Below are positions 1 to 12,773 of a stretch of 64,000 nucleotides of DNA, piece after piece. Made by a program: the position numbers and the translations under genes. Each line of letters starts with the position of its first letter. Position 1 is the first letter of the stretch. Under the pieces are notes generated by a model. That model was given only the letters and a program-made list of their open reading frames with translations. It ran no database searches and had not been told where the DNA came from. Source of the stretch: Owenia fusiformis (Eukaryota > Annelida > Polychaeta > Sabellida > Oweniidae); the NCBI GenBank assembly GCA_903813345.2, contig CAIIXF020000003.1, positions 30,021,248 through 30,085,247 on the forward strand. Reading direction: 5' to 3'.

Positions 1-3000
1 TCAAAGACTGGTAGTGTGATTTGGTTCTTTGACAGCAAAGGAGGTAGATGGCTTCCCATGATACATTAGTATTGCCTCTATCAAAAATGTACTCTAATGA
101 CATTACATGATGGGATTGCTTGTCCTCCATTATGTTCCACCTGTTTGACTTATGTTTTATGAGAGTCTCTAGAGAGGTTTAGCACCCCACCTTTACAAAC
201 TACTAGCTTGTCAGATCTGAACATAACAACTTTTGATTGATCTTGGAATGTCATTATGAACAGAGCGTTTGGGTCCATAACTAAAATAACTAAGCAAATT
301 CCAAAATCCATTATTGTAATTATGGCACTCCTGTATCAAGTCTCCCTTGGCCCCTATCTACTTTTCTTACAAAATTTGAACCATGAGAAGAATATACAAC
401 TCTTGACTTAAAAACTACACTGAGCAAACTCTTTAACTCCTCTTAATATACCCCCCCCCCCCCAGGTTTATAAACCTGAACATTTTTAATGTCACCACTT
501 GTGGATGGCGGTTGATCCATTTCAGCCAATTGAATCATTGGCTGCTTCAGTGCAATTGAGGGTCAAACTGAAAGGTAACCCTATCAAGTCTGAGATAGGA
601 TGGAAGTAAAGTCATGTATACCTTAAGATAACAAAGTGGACACCAGTCAATCTGGACATGTAAATACCTCAGTGTCGCTTCAGGGTTAATTCCCAACTAA
701 ATGCAAAAATTTTGTATCAGTGATCAGACTGAGAATTGTTGAAAAGTGCTCCAATTTTCCAAGATTGCACAATCTAATACCAAATATCTTCAAAATGGTT
801 CAAACATTGAGGCAGTTAGACTATTGACCAATTATTGGCAACCAGTTTTCTAATTCAGTTGCCAAGAGCAAAACACTGTTGCAATTGGCCATGAAGCATC
901 CATCAGTTTTAAATACTACCTTATAATCTCAGTTTGCTTTCAATTGGAAGCCAAATTCTCATTTTAACTTTTTCTGACTTTGTACAGTTTGATGTTTAAA
1001 ATATTTCATGATTCATATTCATTTGGGATAGTTGGGGTTTGTTTTTCTTATGACTGCTGTACTCTTAGATGTTTTATTTTTCTTGCTGTGTTCTGGATTC
1101 ATTTTTTTGTATTTTCCCATTGGCCATGTCACTGTGCTAACATGTTCATGGTTATCATTTCTTTTCAAACAATAAGGCTTCTCCTGTAGGAGAAAATGGG
1201 AGCAAAGCAGAGTTGAACCCTCCAGCATTGATTAAACAAAGTGAAAATCCTGGTCAATTACCATTTCTTTATTCATCACATCTCCAGGTTAAGATGTGTC
1301 AACAGATTGAAAGTTTACAAATAAACAAGATGAACTTCACACATTCTTACTCTAGAAGCCTTTAACCTTCAATGTAATCCTAGACGTGATTCTAAAAGAT
1401 GGAAAACATACGGAGGTAACTAGTTGTCCATTGATAAATAAATGTTGGTCTAGTGGTCACATAATAGAGATATTCGATTCAACCACAAGATTTTTATTTC
1501 AATTTGGAATGATCTGATTCATCTAGGTATCTATCATCAAAAGAAAGTTCAAACCATCCATAGCAGAGATCATTTTAAAGGGTGACGCATATCGTTTAGC
1601 AAATCGAACGCTCGTTTCTGGTGTTGCTCACCGTTTAGTATAAAAGGCCCGATCCCGGAATAATACTCAAGGGTTCACAGGCTCGAGGTCGTTGTGTCAA
1701 CACCTCTAACTGTAATATAGCATAAGTATATTATAGATCTTCACATATTTATAAAACGGTGATTTTTATTTTGACAAATCAATTCCACATTTATGGTTGA
1801 CGTTTCAGGATCTTCTATTTGTGTATAATAGGGAAAAATTGACATTTAAATTTCCCCATAACGTAAAAGCACACAGCTTGGTATATGAAATATCCCACAA
1901 ATGAAACAAAGCAGTTCTAATACAAGGATTTATATTGGCTGTTGTACATATTCTTTGAACGCAATCACTCTATGGATAATGTTTTCAAAATCATTATAAA
2001 CGGATTACTTTATCTCAAAGACAATTTCAATAAACTGGATTTTACAGAACTCCCCTTATTTCTTAAAAATGGACTGATCCAGTCGATTCGCCTGGAGACG
2101 CCATATTGTTTTTATACGGGATGCTTATCGGAACCCTTTAAGACACTAAATTTCATATGGTCTTACATGAAGTTCATGCCCAGAATTTTGATTTTAGTTT
2201 GCAGAAATTCCATTTTGTTCCATTCTGATACTCAAAGTGTCTTCTGTTGCATCAACGATATCCAGAAAGAAAAGGATTGAATTGGATAAGGCAGAAAAAC
2301 TATGAAGAATATTGAATGAGGCTGAAAATGCTGTTTTTAGTCATATTCCTGTATAAATGGATTTTCAATTTTTGTTTAATATCAGGGTCAGGGATACACA
2401 GCCTCAAAAATTTGAAGTTTGGGAATTGCATTTTATCATGACTTTATTTGAGGTTTTCCCATGCTGTAGACAGGATCCAGGAATGTGTACAAGAAAAATA
2501 GACTTGCCCTGAATTAAACACCTCTGAAAAAGTTCTTATGTATCAGTAGGTCACTTATATACAGATTTGTTTATTGTGTTCTTTTTTTTGGACATGCTGT
2601 TAAACATCACTACCCTTTGTAATAGGTTGAGGCTATCTATACTCTCGAGGTAAATGAAATATTTTGTTCAATCAGAATATCGAGGAATATGTGCTCTTAA
2701 AATATGACTGACTAAATTCTGTCTTAGTGGAGCTAACATTCATTCTCACATTTAAATTCTCAGAATGGCAATGCTGGAAACTGCTTTGCTTTTGGAATGT
2801 CAAATCTTCTGTCATAGTTAGAGGGCAAGAGGGATTTTAATCAATGGGGAAACAGGGTGAAAAATCACTATTGTCTGCATCTGGAGGTTCAAGATTCAAG
2901 TGGTTCAAGTGGTTGAAATAACAAAATATCATAAACTACATTTATAGAGATACTATACTCTCCGTGCATGATTAGACCATTGAAAGAGAGGAGGGGAATG

Positions 3001-6000
3001 CACTTTGAGATGCAATACAAAAATGAAGACATATGGTTGAATTTGTACCAATAACATTCTCTTGATCAATTGTCTTAACCCCCCCCCCCCTCAATACCTG
3101 TCTCCCCTACATGTGAAGTTGATTAATTTCTTAGAGGGGCAGTGAAGTCATGACATCTAAAGAGTAAATTAAAGATGTATAAGGGGAGCCAAGCTTGATG
3201 ACTTGGATATCCTTACATCGATATGTTAGTACAGTATGGATACCTGCCCAAGTTATTTTTCATTCCACGTTGCCTACCTTGATGAATTAGAAACATGTGA
3301 GTTCAAATATTTGCTGTTTCTGACCTTTTCATTGACCACCAATAGTTCATGATACACTCTGTTGTGTTGAGACAGATGTAAAACTACTTGTTGCCATGTG
3401 TTACTATGGTAACATGCTGTTTCTCATCTTGGATACATCCAACCACTTTATATGTTTCTTAATTTCTTATTTACTTCCCTAAATATCTTTTGTTTAGAAT
3501 ACTGCCTCACAAATTTTCTTCTCAAAGTCATAAATTAAAAGATAAAGTCAGGGAAAGTTACAGTGAATTATTTAAATTAATTTGCTACATGTATTTGATA
3601 TATCTCTCTGTATCTAACTTGTCTAGCCCGCCTCCTTATAGAAAAATGTATTATTAAGTCATACATGTTTGAACAATTTCTTATTCCTATGCATTTTATC
3701 TTATGAACTTTCATAAAAAGGATGAACCCATCATGATAAACCATGACATCTCATTTCTTCTCAGTCTTGAGATGTTTCAGGTGAAACAGAAAGATGCTAT
3801 GAGTATCAAAATGGGATGAACCAAATAAGGAGACATAGTACTTATCTTTCTCAATATTATGACACAACACCTGTAATTAAGTCCATTTATAATCAGCCAA
3901 TTAAGGTGTCAAAATCAGGTACTATTGTTTTGAAGGATTATAATGGAATCTTACCCTGTGAGGTGATAAGATTAGGGAGAAGACATGTTAGTCTTCTTGT
4001 GAGTTAGTCTTGGTCAGTGGGAGTAAATTTGGGGGGGGGGGGTCAGAAACTTGATGCAAGGTCTATAGAGTAAAATATAGAAGTGACAATATAATAGGAT
4101 TATTTAAACCTGATCATGAGTAAACATAGCAGACAGGGAAAATATCAACTAGATGGGAGTTGAGAAACAAGTTTTTATTCAACCTGATTAACATCAGGGG
4201 TGGACCCAGAATTTTGCGAAACTTCATATTTAATTTTTTTTATTCCATTTAAGAAAAAATTTGTAAATTGAATATCTGCTTTCAAACCTCTTCTAGATCC
4301 ACCAGTGTACAAATGCTATAATGAAGTGCAGTTTCCCATTTGGGGAATCTTAAAATGGCCAAACTCTGTAACCACCCCTGATTAGTCCTCAAGGGTTTCA
4401 CCAGTGCATCAATCCTCAGTAGTGTGAAAGCAAAGATCAGGTTAACAGGGAAATAGAGATAGGGAAGGATATATACTGCAGTAGAGGAATAAAGATATTG
4501 GAGATACATACAGGAGATATAGCAGATGGATACTCGGATATAAAATCACTAATATGGATTTATGAGGATATAATCTCATTTCCTTTCAATTTTATGTCAA
4601 TTAGAAATATTAAAGGAGCTATTAGGTCAATGTTTTCTGTGTTATGTGATACCTTCAATCTGGAGTGGAATTAAAAGTAAATGGATTAGATGTTAATTTA
4701 CATATTAAATATGTGGATTAATGCATAGGATAATGCAGAAAGTATCATATCAGCAAGGCAACTAAAACAACAAAAACTATTCTGATTTCTCAAAAAGTTT
4801 ATAACAAGGAAGTTTAGAGAATGCAGTGTTGCAATGAGGACAAAACAACAAAGAGTAAGTCATTCATAATTCAATATTGTTTCATTGGCCATTCAAGTAA
4901 ATCACCATCCCTGGTCAGTAAATGCCTAATATGGTCAAAATTGTGGTTTCTATGTTTTGTTGGTGTTTTTACTGAACTAATGTTGTGGTTTGTATGGTGA
5001 TACAAAACCTCATACTTCCTGAATTTGAAATTCTGGGCCGAAATTCTAAACCGAATTAGGAGATGCTGAGATAATGAAACGTAATATTATATCTTAAAAT
5101 CAATTAATTCACTAATTAACACAATTAATTAGCAATTAATTCAAGAACGTCTGGAAAAGTTGAACAACTCAAAATTTAGCATCATTGTCATAGTTCTGTA
5201 TGAAAATACATTTTCCCAAAATGCTAGCTTTCACACATACAAATATGTCAAGAAGACTAGCTAGGTAAGTAGATTATTGACGTGAATTCTTGAAGTCAGC
5301 ATTTTCCTTCTATATCTGCAATCTGGCATCCTAATAATTCTCATCTCTTTGAAACCATGGTGAATGTTACAGTATAGTTTTATCAAATTCCAAGATTTAT
5401 GCATTCTGATGTACCATAGTCCCCCTTTCATCTACGACTTGCAGAGTCTGTAGATATCACAATGAGATTTATGATGTATACATGCAGTTTTCAGCAACCA
5501 GAATACTTTGTCAAACATGATATCAAAACCATAAATCCTTCTCAACATACAATGAACCATGCAGTACATGTATACATGTATGTAAGATTCTACCCTGGGG
5601 CTCAGACACTAGTAGAACTTACTACACTCTTATTGGGATAGATAAAATTACACAAAATGTTCACATAAGTAACTGTATTGTGAGTTTGAATATGATAAAG
5701 GTGCCAGATACTTATGAAGGTATAAAAGTCTCAGGCTGCAGTTCTGATTAGGTAGCAAATTTTGATTGTTTCATTCTGGTTGGGTAATGCTATCGATCAA
5801 AGGATTACTTCATATTTAAAGTGAGTTGATGAAGCTTTCTTTTAAGAATTGAAGTTTTGAAAAGGGTAGTAAGATAGACTACTGACTACACCCCCCCTCT
5901 TAGGATAATGGTTAGAATTATATAGAGTTGCAGAATAGTATGTTATGTAATTTAACATTTGGAATAAGTAAAACCTAAGCATGGTATTATCTGGAAATGT

Positions 6001-6317
6001 GTACATTCATGTAAGACTATCTCCTTGTACATGTAATTGCCCTTAAAGATACATAGTCAGTATGTTTTATTTTTTATGATCTCTTGTTTTGACTATTTAT
6101 TATGTCACTATCAGGAGCCACCATTTTTGTAACTGTAATCAAAGTTTGGTGTCAGTATCTGTAACGATTGTTACACATTTTCGTGACACTGTTATGTTAA
6201 TGATGATATATTAATTAAACAGTGTGCTTATGAAATTGCATATTATCACTACTTGGAGGGAGACATAAATATTTTGAATGGAAAATAATGATTTACTTTC
6301 AAAATCAATACTAAATG
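1..6317. other. Intronic or upstream sequence without a recognised gene
   Basis: No exon could be supported here. It is probably intron of the PLEKHG4-like gene, whose next exon starts at 7322 and needs an upstream exon ending with two bases of a split codon. I checked donor-like GTAAGT sites (for example near 4856 and 5265) and none is preceded by SEC14-like coding sequence. Poly-C or poly-G runs occur near 451-463, 3081-3090 and 4031-4041. A degraded hAT-type end (CAGGGGTGGACCCAGAA) sits near 4194. A 112-codon open frame at 1942-2280 has no recognisable domain. Confidence 0.5.
5822..5869 (+). mobile_element. 3' fragment of the TACCCTGC repeat family
   Basis: The stretch around GATGAAGCTTTCTTTTAAGAA and the following AAGGGTA resembles the right end of the element at 38350-38720 (GATGAAGCTCTCTTTTAAGAA, AAAGGGT). 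Only the terminal 50 bases or so are recognisable, so this is a truncated copy. Confidence 0.4.
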
Positions 6318-7120
6318 CAGGCCCGTAAGACACTTTTCTCCAAGGGGGGTGCGGTTTTTACTAAAGAGAATATAAAATTGTCATTTTTTGCCGCGTAAAT
6401 CAAATCGCGTAAGTCAGGGGGGGTTGGTTACTCCCTATATTGGGGCCATTGAGCCTATTTTGTAGTATTTTATTGTTTTTAGACTAAATATCGAATGAGC
6501 AATTTGGAGAAACACTGGAATAGGTGTAAGGTGTGCTAGTAGGGCATAAATGTTTACCCGAAACTTTTTACCAGTTTAAGATCACATTCAGTGATTTCTA
6601 GACACTTTAAGGTGTTTTAATAATCAATAGAATCAATATAAAGAAATTCAGATTTTTCAATAATTTACTTCTAATGGGAGCGAGGGGGCAGCACAGGAAA
6701 ATTCTACGAATTTAAGATGCTGTCTGATTAATTCTGAGCACTTTTAATGTGTTTGAGTAAATGAATGCCAGAGGGGGAGCAAGTATCAGTCCCCCAAAAA
6801 CATTGACTATATCAAGGAGCTACTTGATGATGTCTGGGCACTTTAAAAGTATCTGAGACTACACGTAAAATAAATCAGAACTTTTTCATTGTTTTGTGGG
6901 GGTGTGAGGGGTGGCCCATCCGCCCCCCCCCCCAGAAAATTTTACAATTTTGAGATACTATTTGGTGCTTTCTGGGCATTTTAAAAGTGTATGAGTCAAT
7001 GAAAAAAAATTCAAAAAAAAAAAAATATTTTTCACAAAATTTTTTTTTCAAATTTTTTTTGGGGGGTGTCAAAAGGGGGGTGCGGTCGCACCCATCGCAC
7101 CCCCCCATCTGACGGCCCTG
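6318..7120. mobile_element. MITE with CAGGCCCGT-type inverted ends
   Basis: The left end CAGGCCCGTAAGAC is mirrored at the right end by the complement of CAGGGCCGTCAGA. The bases AAATG directly precede the left end and directly follow the right end, consistent with a 5-bp target-site duplication. The interior has degenerate copies of a unit with TCTGGGCACTTT followed by an AT-rich stretch, and G/C runs near both ends (GGGGGGTGCGG and its inverse), so the ends can fold back. There is no transposase; it is a non-autonomous element, here inside the intron just upstream of the first recognised exon. Confidence 0.6.
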
Positions 7121-7321
7121 AAATGAAAGTTAATTTCAAAAGATGATTCATATTTGACATTTTCTAAAATTGATTCTTTATTTTCCGATTCAGTCTATGC
7201 GAGCATATTTTGCATAATCATATATTAAATCAAACTAGTTCACCATGCCCTTATATGAGACTGCTTGCTGTACTAGATAGAAACCAAGCAATCTTTAATT
7301 GTAATTTATTTTCTATTTCAG

Positions 7322-7421
7322 AAGTGATGTAGGTGTCCATGGGTTGACCATCCTTGTGAATGCCATTGGGATAACAATTCAAGTTTTGAACAATCTCCTA
7401 GAAGCTCTTTACTATGTCCAG
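7322..7421 (+). CDS. PLEKHG4-like: PLEKHG4-like RhoGEF, SEC14-domain exon
   Basis: This exon is bounded by an AG acceptor after TTTCTATTTC and a GTAGGT donor, and ends in phase 0. It begins with the last base of a split codon and then encodes 33 residues, SDVGVHGLTILVNAIG and a helix ending ALYYVQ. The GLTILV strand followed by an amphipathic helix is the pattern seen in SEC14/CRAL-TRIO domains of Dbl-family exchange factors (R/HGLTVxVD then a helix). It joins in frame to the exon at 13338. In the family the SEC14 domain binds lipid or acts in autoinhibition of the Rho exchange activity. A 75-bp duplication directly follows, so a longer version ending at 7496 is also possible. TRIO, MCF2L and SESTD1 families are alternatives; later exons favour PLEKHG4. 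Confidence 0.7.
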
Positions 7422-7508
7422 GTAGGTACAATAAATGCCATAGGGATAACAATTCAAGTTTTGAACAATCTCCTAGAAGCTCTTTACTATGTCCAGGTAG
7501 GTACAGTC
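7359..7508 (+). repeat. Exact-phase 75-bp tandem duplication of exon end plus splice donor
   Basis: Bases 7359-7433 and 7434-7508 are nearly identical, differing at one position seen near the start (GCCATTGGG versus GCCATAGGG). The unit holds the last 63 bases of the exon, the donor GTAGGTACA and a few intron bases. Because 75 is divisible by three and the read-through has no stop, use of the second donor at 7497 would add 25 residues to the SEC14 domain (VGTINAIG and a second copy of the helix). The high identity suggests a recent event or conversion. Confidence 0.9.
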
Positions 7509-7630
7509 ACATCTAGGAATATCTTGCAAATGAAATAACAAAATTCTCTTTTCTGTTACTTCTCTGCTTTGATTATATTACACAAGGAATTAGAAGGGGT
7601 CTTGGTGAATTAAGATATACTACAGACTTT

Positions 7631-8590
7631 ATTATTATCCCATCGAACGAAGTTCGGAGGGATATAGGGAACGCCTCCGTCCGTCCGTCCGTCCGTCCGT
7701 CCGTACGTCCGTCCGTACGTCCGTCCGTCCGTCCGTCCGTCCGTCCGGGCAATAACTCAAATACCGTTGGCCCGATTTTATTCATATTTTGTACACATAT
7801 ACCCTATGGGGATAGAAGTTCTGCTCGAAAGCCGATTTTCAAAATGGCCGCTCATTTAAAAATGGCGGCCATTTTAGTGCCGATTTTACAGTAATTTAGG
7901 TGCAATATGTAAAACTGTAATAGCAATATGTTTTAGATGTAAAAAAATTATATAGGACATTAATAAAGCTAGAAATGTAGATATTAAAAAAGCACATGGC
8001 AGCCATCTTGAAAAATGGCGGCCTTTACTCGTTATTTTACGATTTTTGCTGTAACTCGAAAAGTAGTGGAGCGATTTTGTTCATATTTGGTATGTGAATA
8101 CTATAAGCATGGCACAGTGTCTAATGACACTTTTGGTAGAAGGCGGCCATTTTTCAAAATGGCCGCCATTTTAACTTATTTTACTAAAACTCGAAAAGTA
8201 GCGGAGCGATTTTGTTCATATTTGGTATGTGAATACGTATAAGCATGGCACACTGTCTAATGACACTTTTGGTAGAGGGCGGTCATTTTTCAAAATGGCC
8301 GCCATTTTAACATATTTTACTATAACTTGAAAAGTAGTGGAGCGATTTTGTTCATATTCGGTATGTGAATACTGTAAGCATGGCACACTGTCTAATGACA
8401 CTTTTGGTAGAAGGTGGCCATTTTGAAAAATGGCTGCCATTTTAACTTATTTTACTATAACTCGAAAAGTAGTAGAGCGATTTTGTTCATATTTGGTACG
8501 TGAATACGTATAAGCATGGCACACTGTCTAATGACACTTTTGGTAGAAGGTGCCCCTTTTGAAAAATGTTCGATGGGATTCGCTACGCTT
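7631..8590. mobile_element. Pearl-like composite element with (CCGT)n and 136-bp core repeats
   Basis: The left end CCCATCGAAC (7639-7648) is inverted at the right end as GTTCGATGGG (8568-8577), and the left end itself forms a small CGAAC/GTTCG hairpin. A (CCGT)n tract follows at about 7676-7747. Then come four core monomers of roughly 136 bases, each with ACTCGAAAAGTAGTGGAGCG, GGCACACTGTCTAATGACAC and the palindromic AAAATGGCCGCCATTTT. Tandem core repeats beside a four-base microsatellite match the pearl elements described from bivalves, now usually grouped with non-autonomous Helentron-like elements. No protein is encoded; open frames inside are repeat shadows. Confidence 0.75.
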
Positions 8591-8619
8591 TGGCGTTGCC
8601 GTTGTTCTGGTTACTTTTG

Positions 8620-10410
8620 AATGATTAAACTGAGAGATAAAATTTAATAAAAAATAATGTATTACATTTTTAAGTCTCCTTGTTATCATTGTACATGTAT
8701 ATGTAAGCAAAATGCTGACTGGACTCTTTATGTTGATGTCCAATTTTTTATGTATTTTTATTAAATCATAGCCAATAAAATTATAAAACTATATTACATT
8801 AAATCACGATTGAAATACATTTATGTTCTTATGACTGACACCTTGTCGATTTTACATGAAGTGTCAACTTTGATATTCATAAACATTTACATGAAGTGTT
8901 AAATGACAGACACTGATCTGAGAGTGTCAGACTCAACAATCACCTTAGTGATTAGATGAAACATTGATAAATATTTGTATAAGAGATCAACACATGATCA
9001 TCTAAACACTAATAATATTTAGCTATCTGTATTTATAAGCTGAGAAGTTGAGATGAAGAGAGAAGAATTGGTTTAGCTGACCCTTTCAATGTTTTCATAT
9101 ACATGGTCAATCATTTTGAACAAAGTGTTTGGTTTTAAATAGCCGAACCGCTATAGTGCATGGGGGATGGGGTGTCAGGGTGTGACTGTTTATCTGTTCA
9201 AATCCTTTTGTCTCTGTCCTTTTAATCCTTCTGTCCAAACTTGTTTCTTAGCCTACCATTTCTGTTCAATCTTCCATCATGTCTTTGATGTTTTCCCCCT
9301 CACTCCTCTCAGCTAGATAAGGAAAAATCTTGACCCTGTGAATTTACCAAACAGGAAGATACTACCATCAATCTTCATATGTATAGAAAGATATTTCAAC
9401 CCCAGTGGTATGATTAAGTAAACTGTTAATCTAATTAAACTGGACACTCTTATATATCTTTGCATTAATCACAGGTTTAGTATCAATTATTCATTGTGTT
9501 GCCACGGTAACCGAGATCTTCTGTCAGTTACTATGGCAACCAAACTGACCATCATTTAAAACAGCTGGGGCAGTTCATTTACTGCTGCTCCTGTGTTTGC
9601 TGTGTTATCATAATTGAAAGAATGATTGCCAGGATTTAACATTGACGAGCTCAGCTACTCCTTGCATGGTGATTAGTTACCTTATGATTCAAAATAAAGA
9701 CCATTTTCTCATAATGAGGTCTCATTTTTGGTGTATTAATGAGGCCTAAATAATGTCCAAAATTAAAAAAGATTTTCGGGTCTTAATTTTTCTGCCGTAT
9801 CTAAGTTTGGCGGCTTACACAAGACATGTCTACTCATAAGGTGACACAACTTTTCATTTCCGGTAGCTGGTTATCTAATTGAGCATATTTGTTCCTTGAA
9901 ATGTTTTTTCTCTGATATTCTTTGGCTGGTTGATTTCTAGGATAAATGTGACAGGTCAACTGTTTGTGGGTGGGATGGCACTCTTGATCTTGGCGACTGA
10001 TCAATTTTGATTCAAAATGACAGGTGTCTGTGACTCTGAGTTCTTGACAGCTATTTCCTGATCAGCCTTCAGCATTGATGATAAGCTTTGTTGCCCTCAG
10101 CCTCACCCCCCCCCCCCATACACAAGTTTGTTTGCTGAGTGTTGAGAATATTTGATGTTGTTAGGCAACAGTTTGAAAATACAGCCACATTAGAAATTGT
10201 TTTACCTTTTATTGGCTAGTGAAGGCTTATTGCTTTGACATTATAAAGTCACAAGAGAATGTCTGCCAAATCAAAACATAAACAAAACAAAACAATATCA
10301 ATGGATGGAACCAACTATTTTATGTTGTTGATACAGAACATGATCCAAAAACATATCAATCATCAAAAAATGAAATCAAAGCTAGAGATCAACTCTCATA
10401 ACATCAGAAC
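8620..10410. other. Intron, no gene seen
   Basis: AT-rich intron sequence of the PLEKHG4-like gene. I see only a poly-C run near 10108 and a short imperfect mirror around 9502-9545 (GCCACGGTAACC and its partner GTTACTATGGC). No exon with convincing splice sites. Confidence 0.5.
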
Positions 10411-10413
10411 AAA

Positions 10414-10728
10414 TATCACAAGTGTCACTCTTTCAGTTTTCAATAAATCTCTGGACTCACCGAGCGAATCAGAGATTGTCGTCGAAATACAGATGATGTT
10501 CTATATATGATCTTTTTCTCTGACATAATCGCATAATTATTGTGCACACATTTACCACTTGTTGCTTCAAGCTCGCTGATTGGTTGAGAATAGGCTAGTG
10601 CTGAAGGTGTGAAAAGATTTAAGACCCGCGCTGTCATGGGCATCAGCCGTGGGGAAGGGGCTTCTAAACTCTAATATAGTCTATACTAGGCAGAGGGTAG
10701 TTTATAACTAGGCTCTGCCTGCAGGGTA
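10414..10728 (-). mobile_element. Copy of the TACCCTGC repeat family
   Basis: Read on the minus strand this begins TACCCTGCAGGCAGAG and runs through CTCTGCCTAGTA, an AGTTTAGAAGCCCC block and CCAATCAGCGAGCTTGAAG, the same order of blocks as the element at 38350-38720. The far end is diverged and its exact limit near 10414 is approximate. No open frame of interest. Confidence 0.65.
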
Positions 10729-10730
10729 TC

Positions 10731-12773
10731 TTTCTTGTGCTCATGATATGAATACTCCCTGAAGATCATGCTGCTTCTTTAACCACCACTCAAGCTGTTA
10801 CATAAGAATGTTGCAGAGAATGAAGTGTGGCATGTACTCCCTGAAGACATGATAGGAATACAATGTCTTCTTATCTTCCCAAAGCTGACAGATCTAAATA
10901 TGAGCTGGGTCTCTGGAAGTAATGTTACCAGCTGAGAGATAAGGTTCACAGTCTTGCATACAAGTCAGAACAACCAAAAGGATTTTTATCAGTCTTTGAA
11001 AAAAGCACTATATTGTCATTTCTTGCTTCTGCAAGATCATATTCAGTTTTGGGCATGCTGTGAAAATTATATGGCCGCTATTTTGCTCTTCAAGGTGCAA
11101 TATTTATTATATTTTGTGTCTTTGATTCAAGTTTGTAATGGACCTATGAATAACTTCATGCCTGAGCAGTCTTTCAGGCTTGAATGCTGGACTAAACAAG
11201 AAAATAACCTTAATAAAATTCAAAAATTCAAATGACAAATTTTGAAACTGAGCCCCTAATAAGGATAAAAATGCACTAGATAAAAAACAGGACCATATGG
11301 TTGTTTATAGCACACTTAGCATCATATTGGGTTACAAATGGCCAGAAATAACAGTTCCAAAATGAACTATTTGTATTGGGTGGCAGGCCCAGTGGACTGT
11401 CCCACCTGTTGTAGATGGATCACTCATGTGCCCTCACCTACAGTAACAGACTACTAGACATTAATTACCTTAATTAACTTAATTACCTTAATTAGACTCC
11501 CCTGTTTGATCTCTTTAGCAGAAGTTTCCTAGGGTCACTTTTGTATGACTTCTGATATGTGATATGAATGTAGAAATTACAATGAATTTATTTTGTCAAA
11601 AGACAGATTTTTTTGGATTTGACTGAAAGTGTTGATTTTTGATTTTATAAGATATTTCATTTCCTGTATGCAATTGATGCATGATGGGATTAAATTTACT
11701 CCTGTGCCTCATTTCTGATGATTCAGTATTTTATGTTTCAATATACCAATACGCGATAACATTTAATTTCGTTCAGTTTAGCTACCTCGCGTTTGAAGAG
11801 CTCTCATGTATGGTACAACTTCGTCTACATCTGGGTTCTTTCCCGTTGGATTACACAGGGGTGCTATTTTCAATGCCGCACTGCGGCTCTATTAAACATT
11901 TATGTAGAGTTCCATTTGCACAAACGATAGGTATGTATGTAATTAAGATATATGACAAAGCTTTTTGAGCTATAATCCCCAAATCCAAAGAAATCTGTAG
12001 TTGAAAATGCTGTCCAATTCCAGTGACGTCACTGATATCCCAGAAATTGCTCAGACGCCATCGAAGATTGAAAAATATAAATAATGTTACTTTGAATCTC
12101 TGATTATCTTTCTGATTTTTGAATAGATTGGATTATATAACTATGCTTCAGGGCTGATGGAAGATCAGAAGCTGAGAAACGTTCAGACTAATCGACTCGT
12201 TCGGCGGGCCAATGAAAATTTGTCCCTTCCAAAGCGATGCATCATGGGAGATATTTATGTAAATTACCACCTGAACTCTTATCGCGAATAGGAGTATTGT
12301 CACATTTTCTAGGACCTTTTGATCGAAATGTGTATGAGATTTAAAAGCATGAACTTATTTCATCATTTATCAATTAGCCATTCCTAGGCTATTTAGTGTT
12401 GAAAGACAGACATGTAATGATAATTAATTATCGAACCTTACTTCAAAGAACTTCTAAAATTATAATTTTGAGTTTTAAATTTGTTGAATGTTATAGTGAC
12501 ATAGGATCCAAATACAGATACATTTCTCACAAAAGCCTGAGATGAATATTCAAAGAATACACTGTACTTAATGCCAGCAAAAACTAACATGTAAATTCCA
12601 TTGGTGTATAAAGAGATTTGTTTAGACTCTGAGATAAGCCCAGGCTCCAATGGAGACATTAACTTTGACACATTTGACAAAGAATCATCCATTTGGTAAT
12701 CTTCATTGCTTAGAATGTTGAGCTCTGTTTCAATGATAGCAGGTTTTTGCAGCCAAGCAAAATAAAGTCAAAA
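10731..12773. other. Intron, no gene recognised
   Basis: A 36-base run of TTAATTA/CTTAATTA units lies at about 11459-11497. From about 11680 to 12300 the base composition is less AT-biased than its surroundings and open frames are somewhat longer, but nothing there is recognisable as a protein. A perfect cAMP-response-element palindrome TGACGTCA occurs near 12024. Confidence 0.4.

Noticed and set aside
1942-2280. 112-codon plus-strand open frame
   Set aside because: Starts at a non-ATG codon, no family resemblance, no splice sites of use; probably chance.
3816-4007. 63-codon open frame
   Set aside because: Reads moderately protein-like but has no family resemblance, and I found no splice sites joining it to the gene.
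5200-5275. GTAAGT donor near 5265 as the missing upstream SEC14 exon
   Set aside because: The only phase-compatible translation (ending SRRLA) is unlike SEC14 sequence and the open stretch is short.
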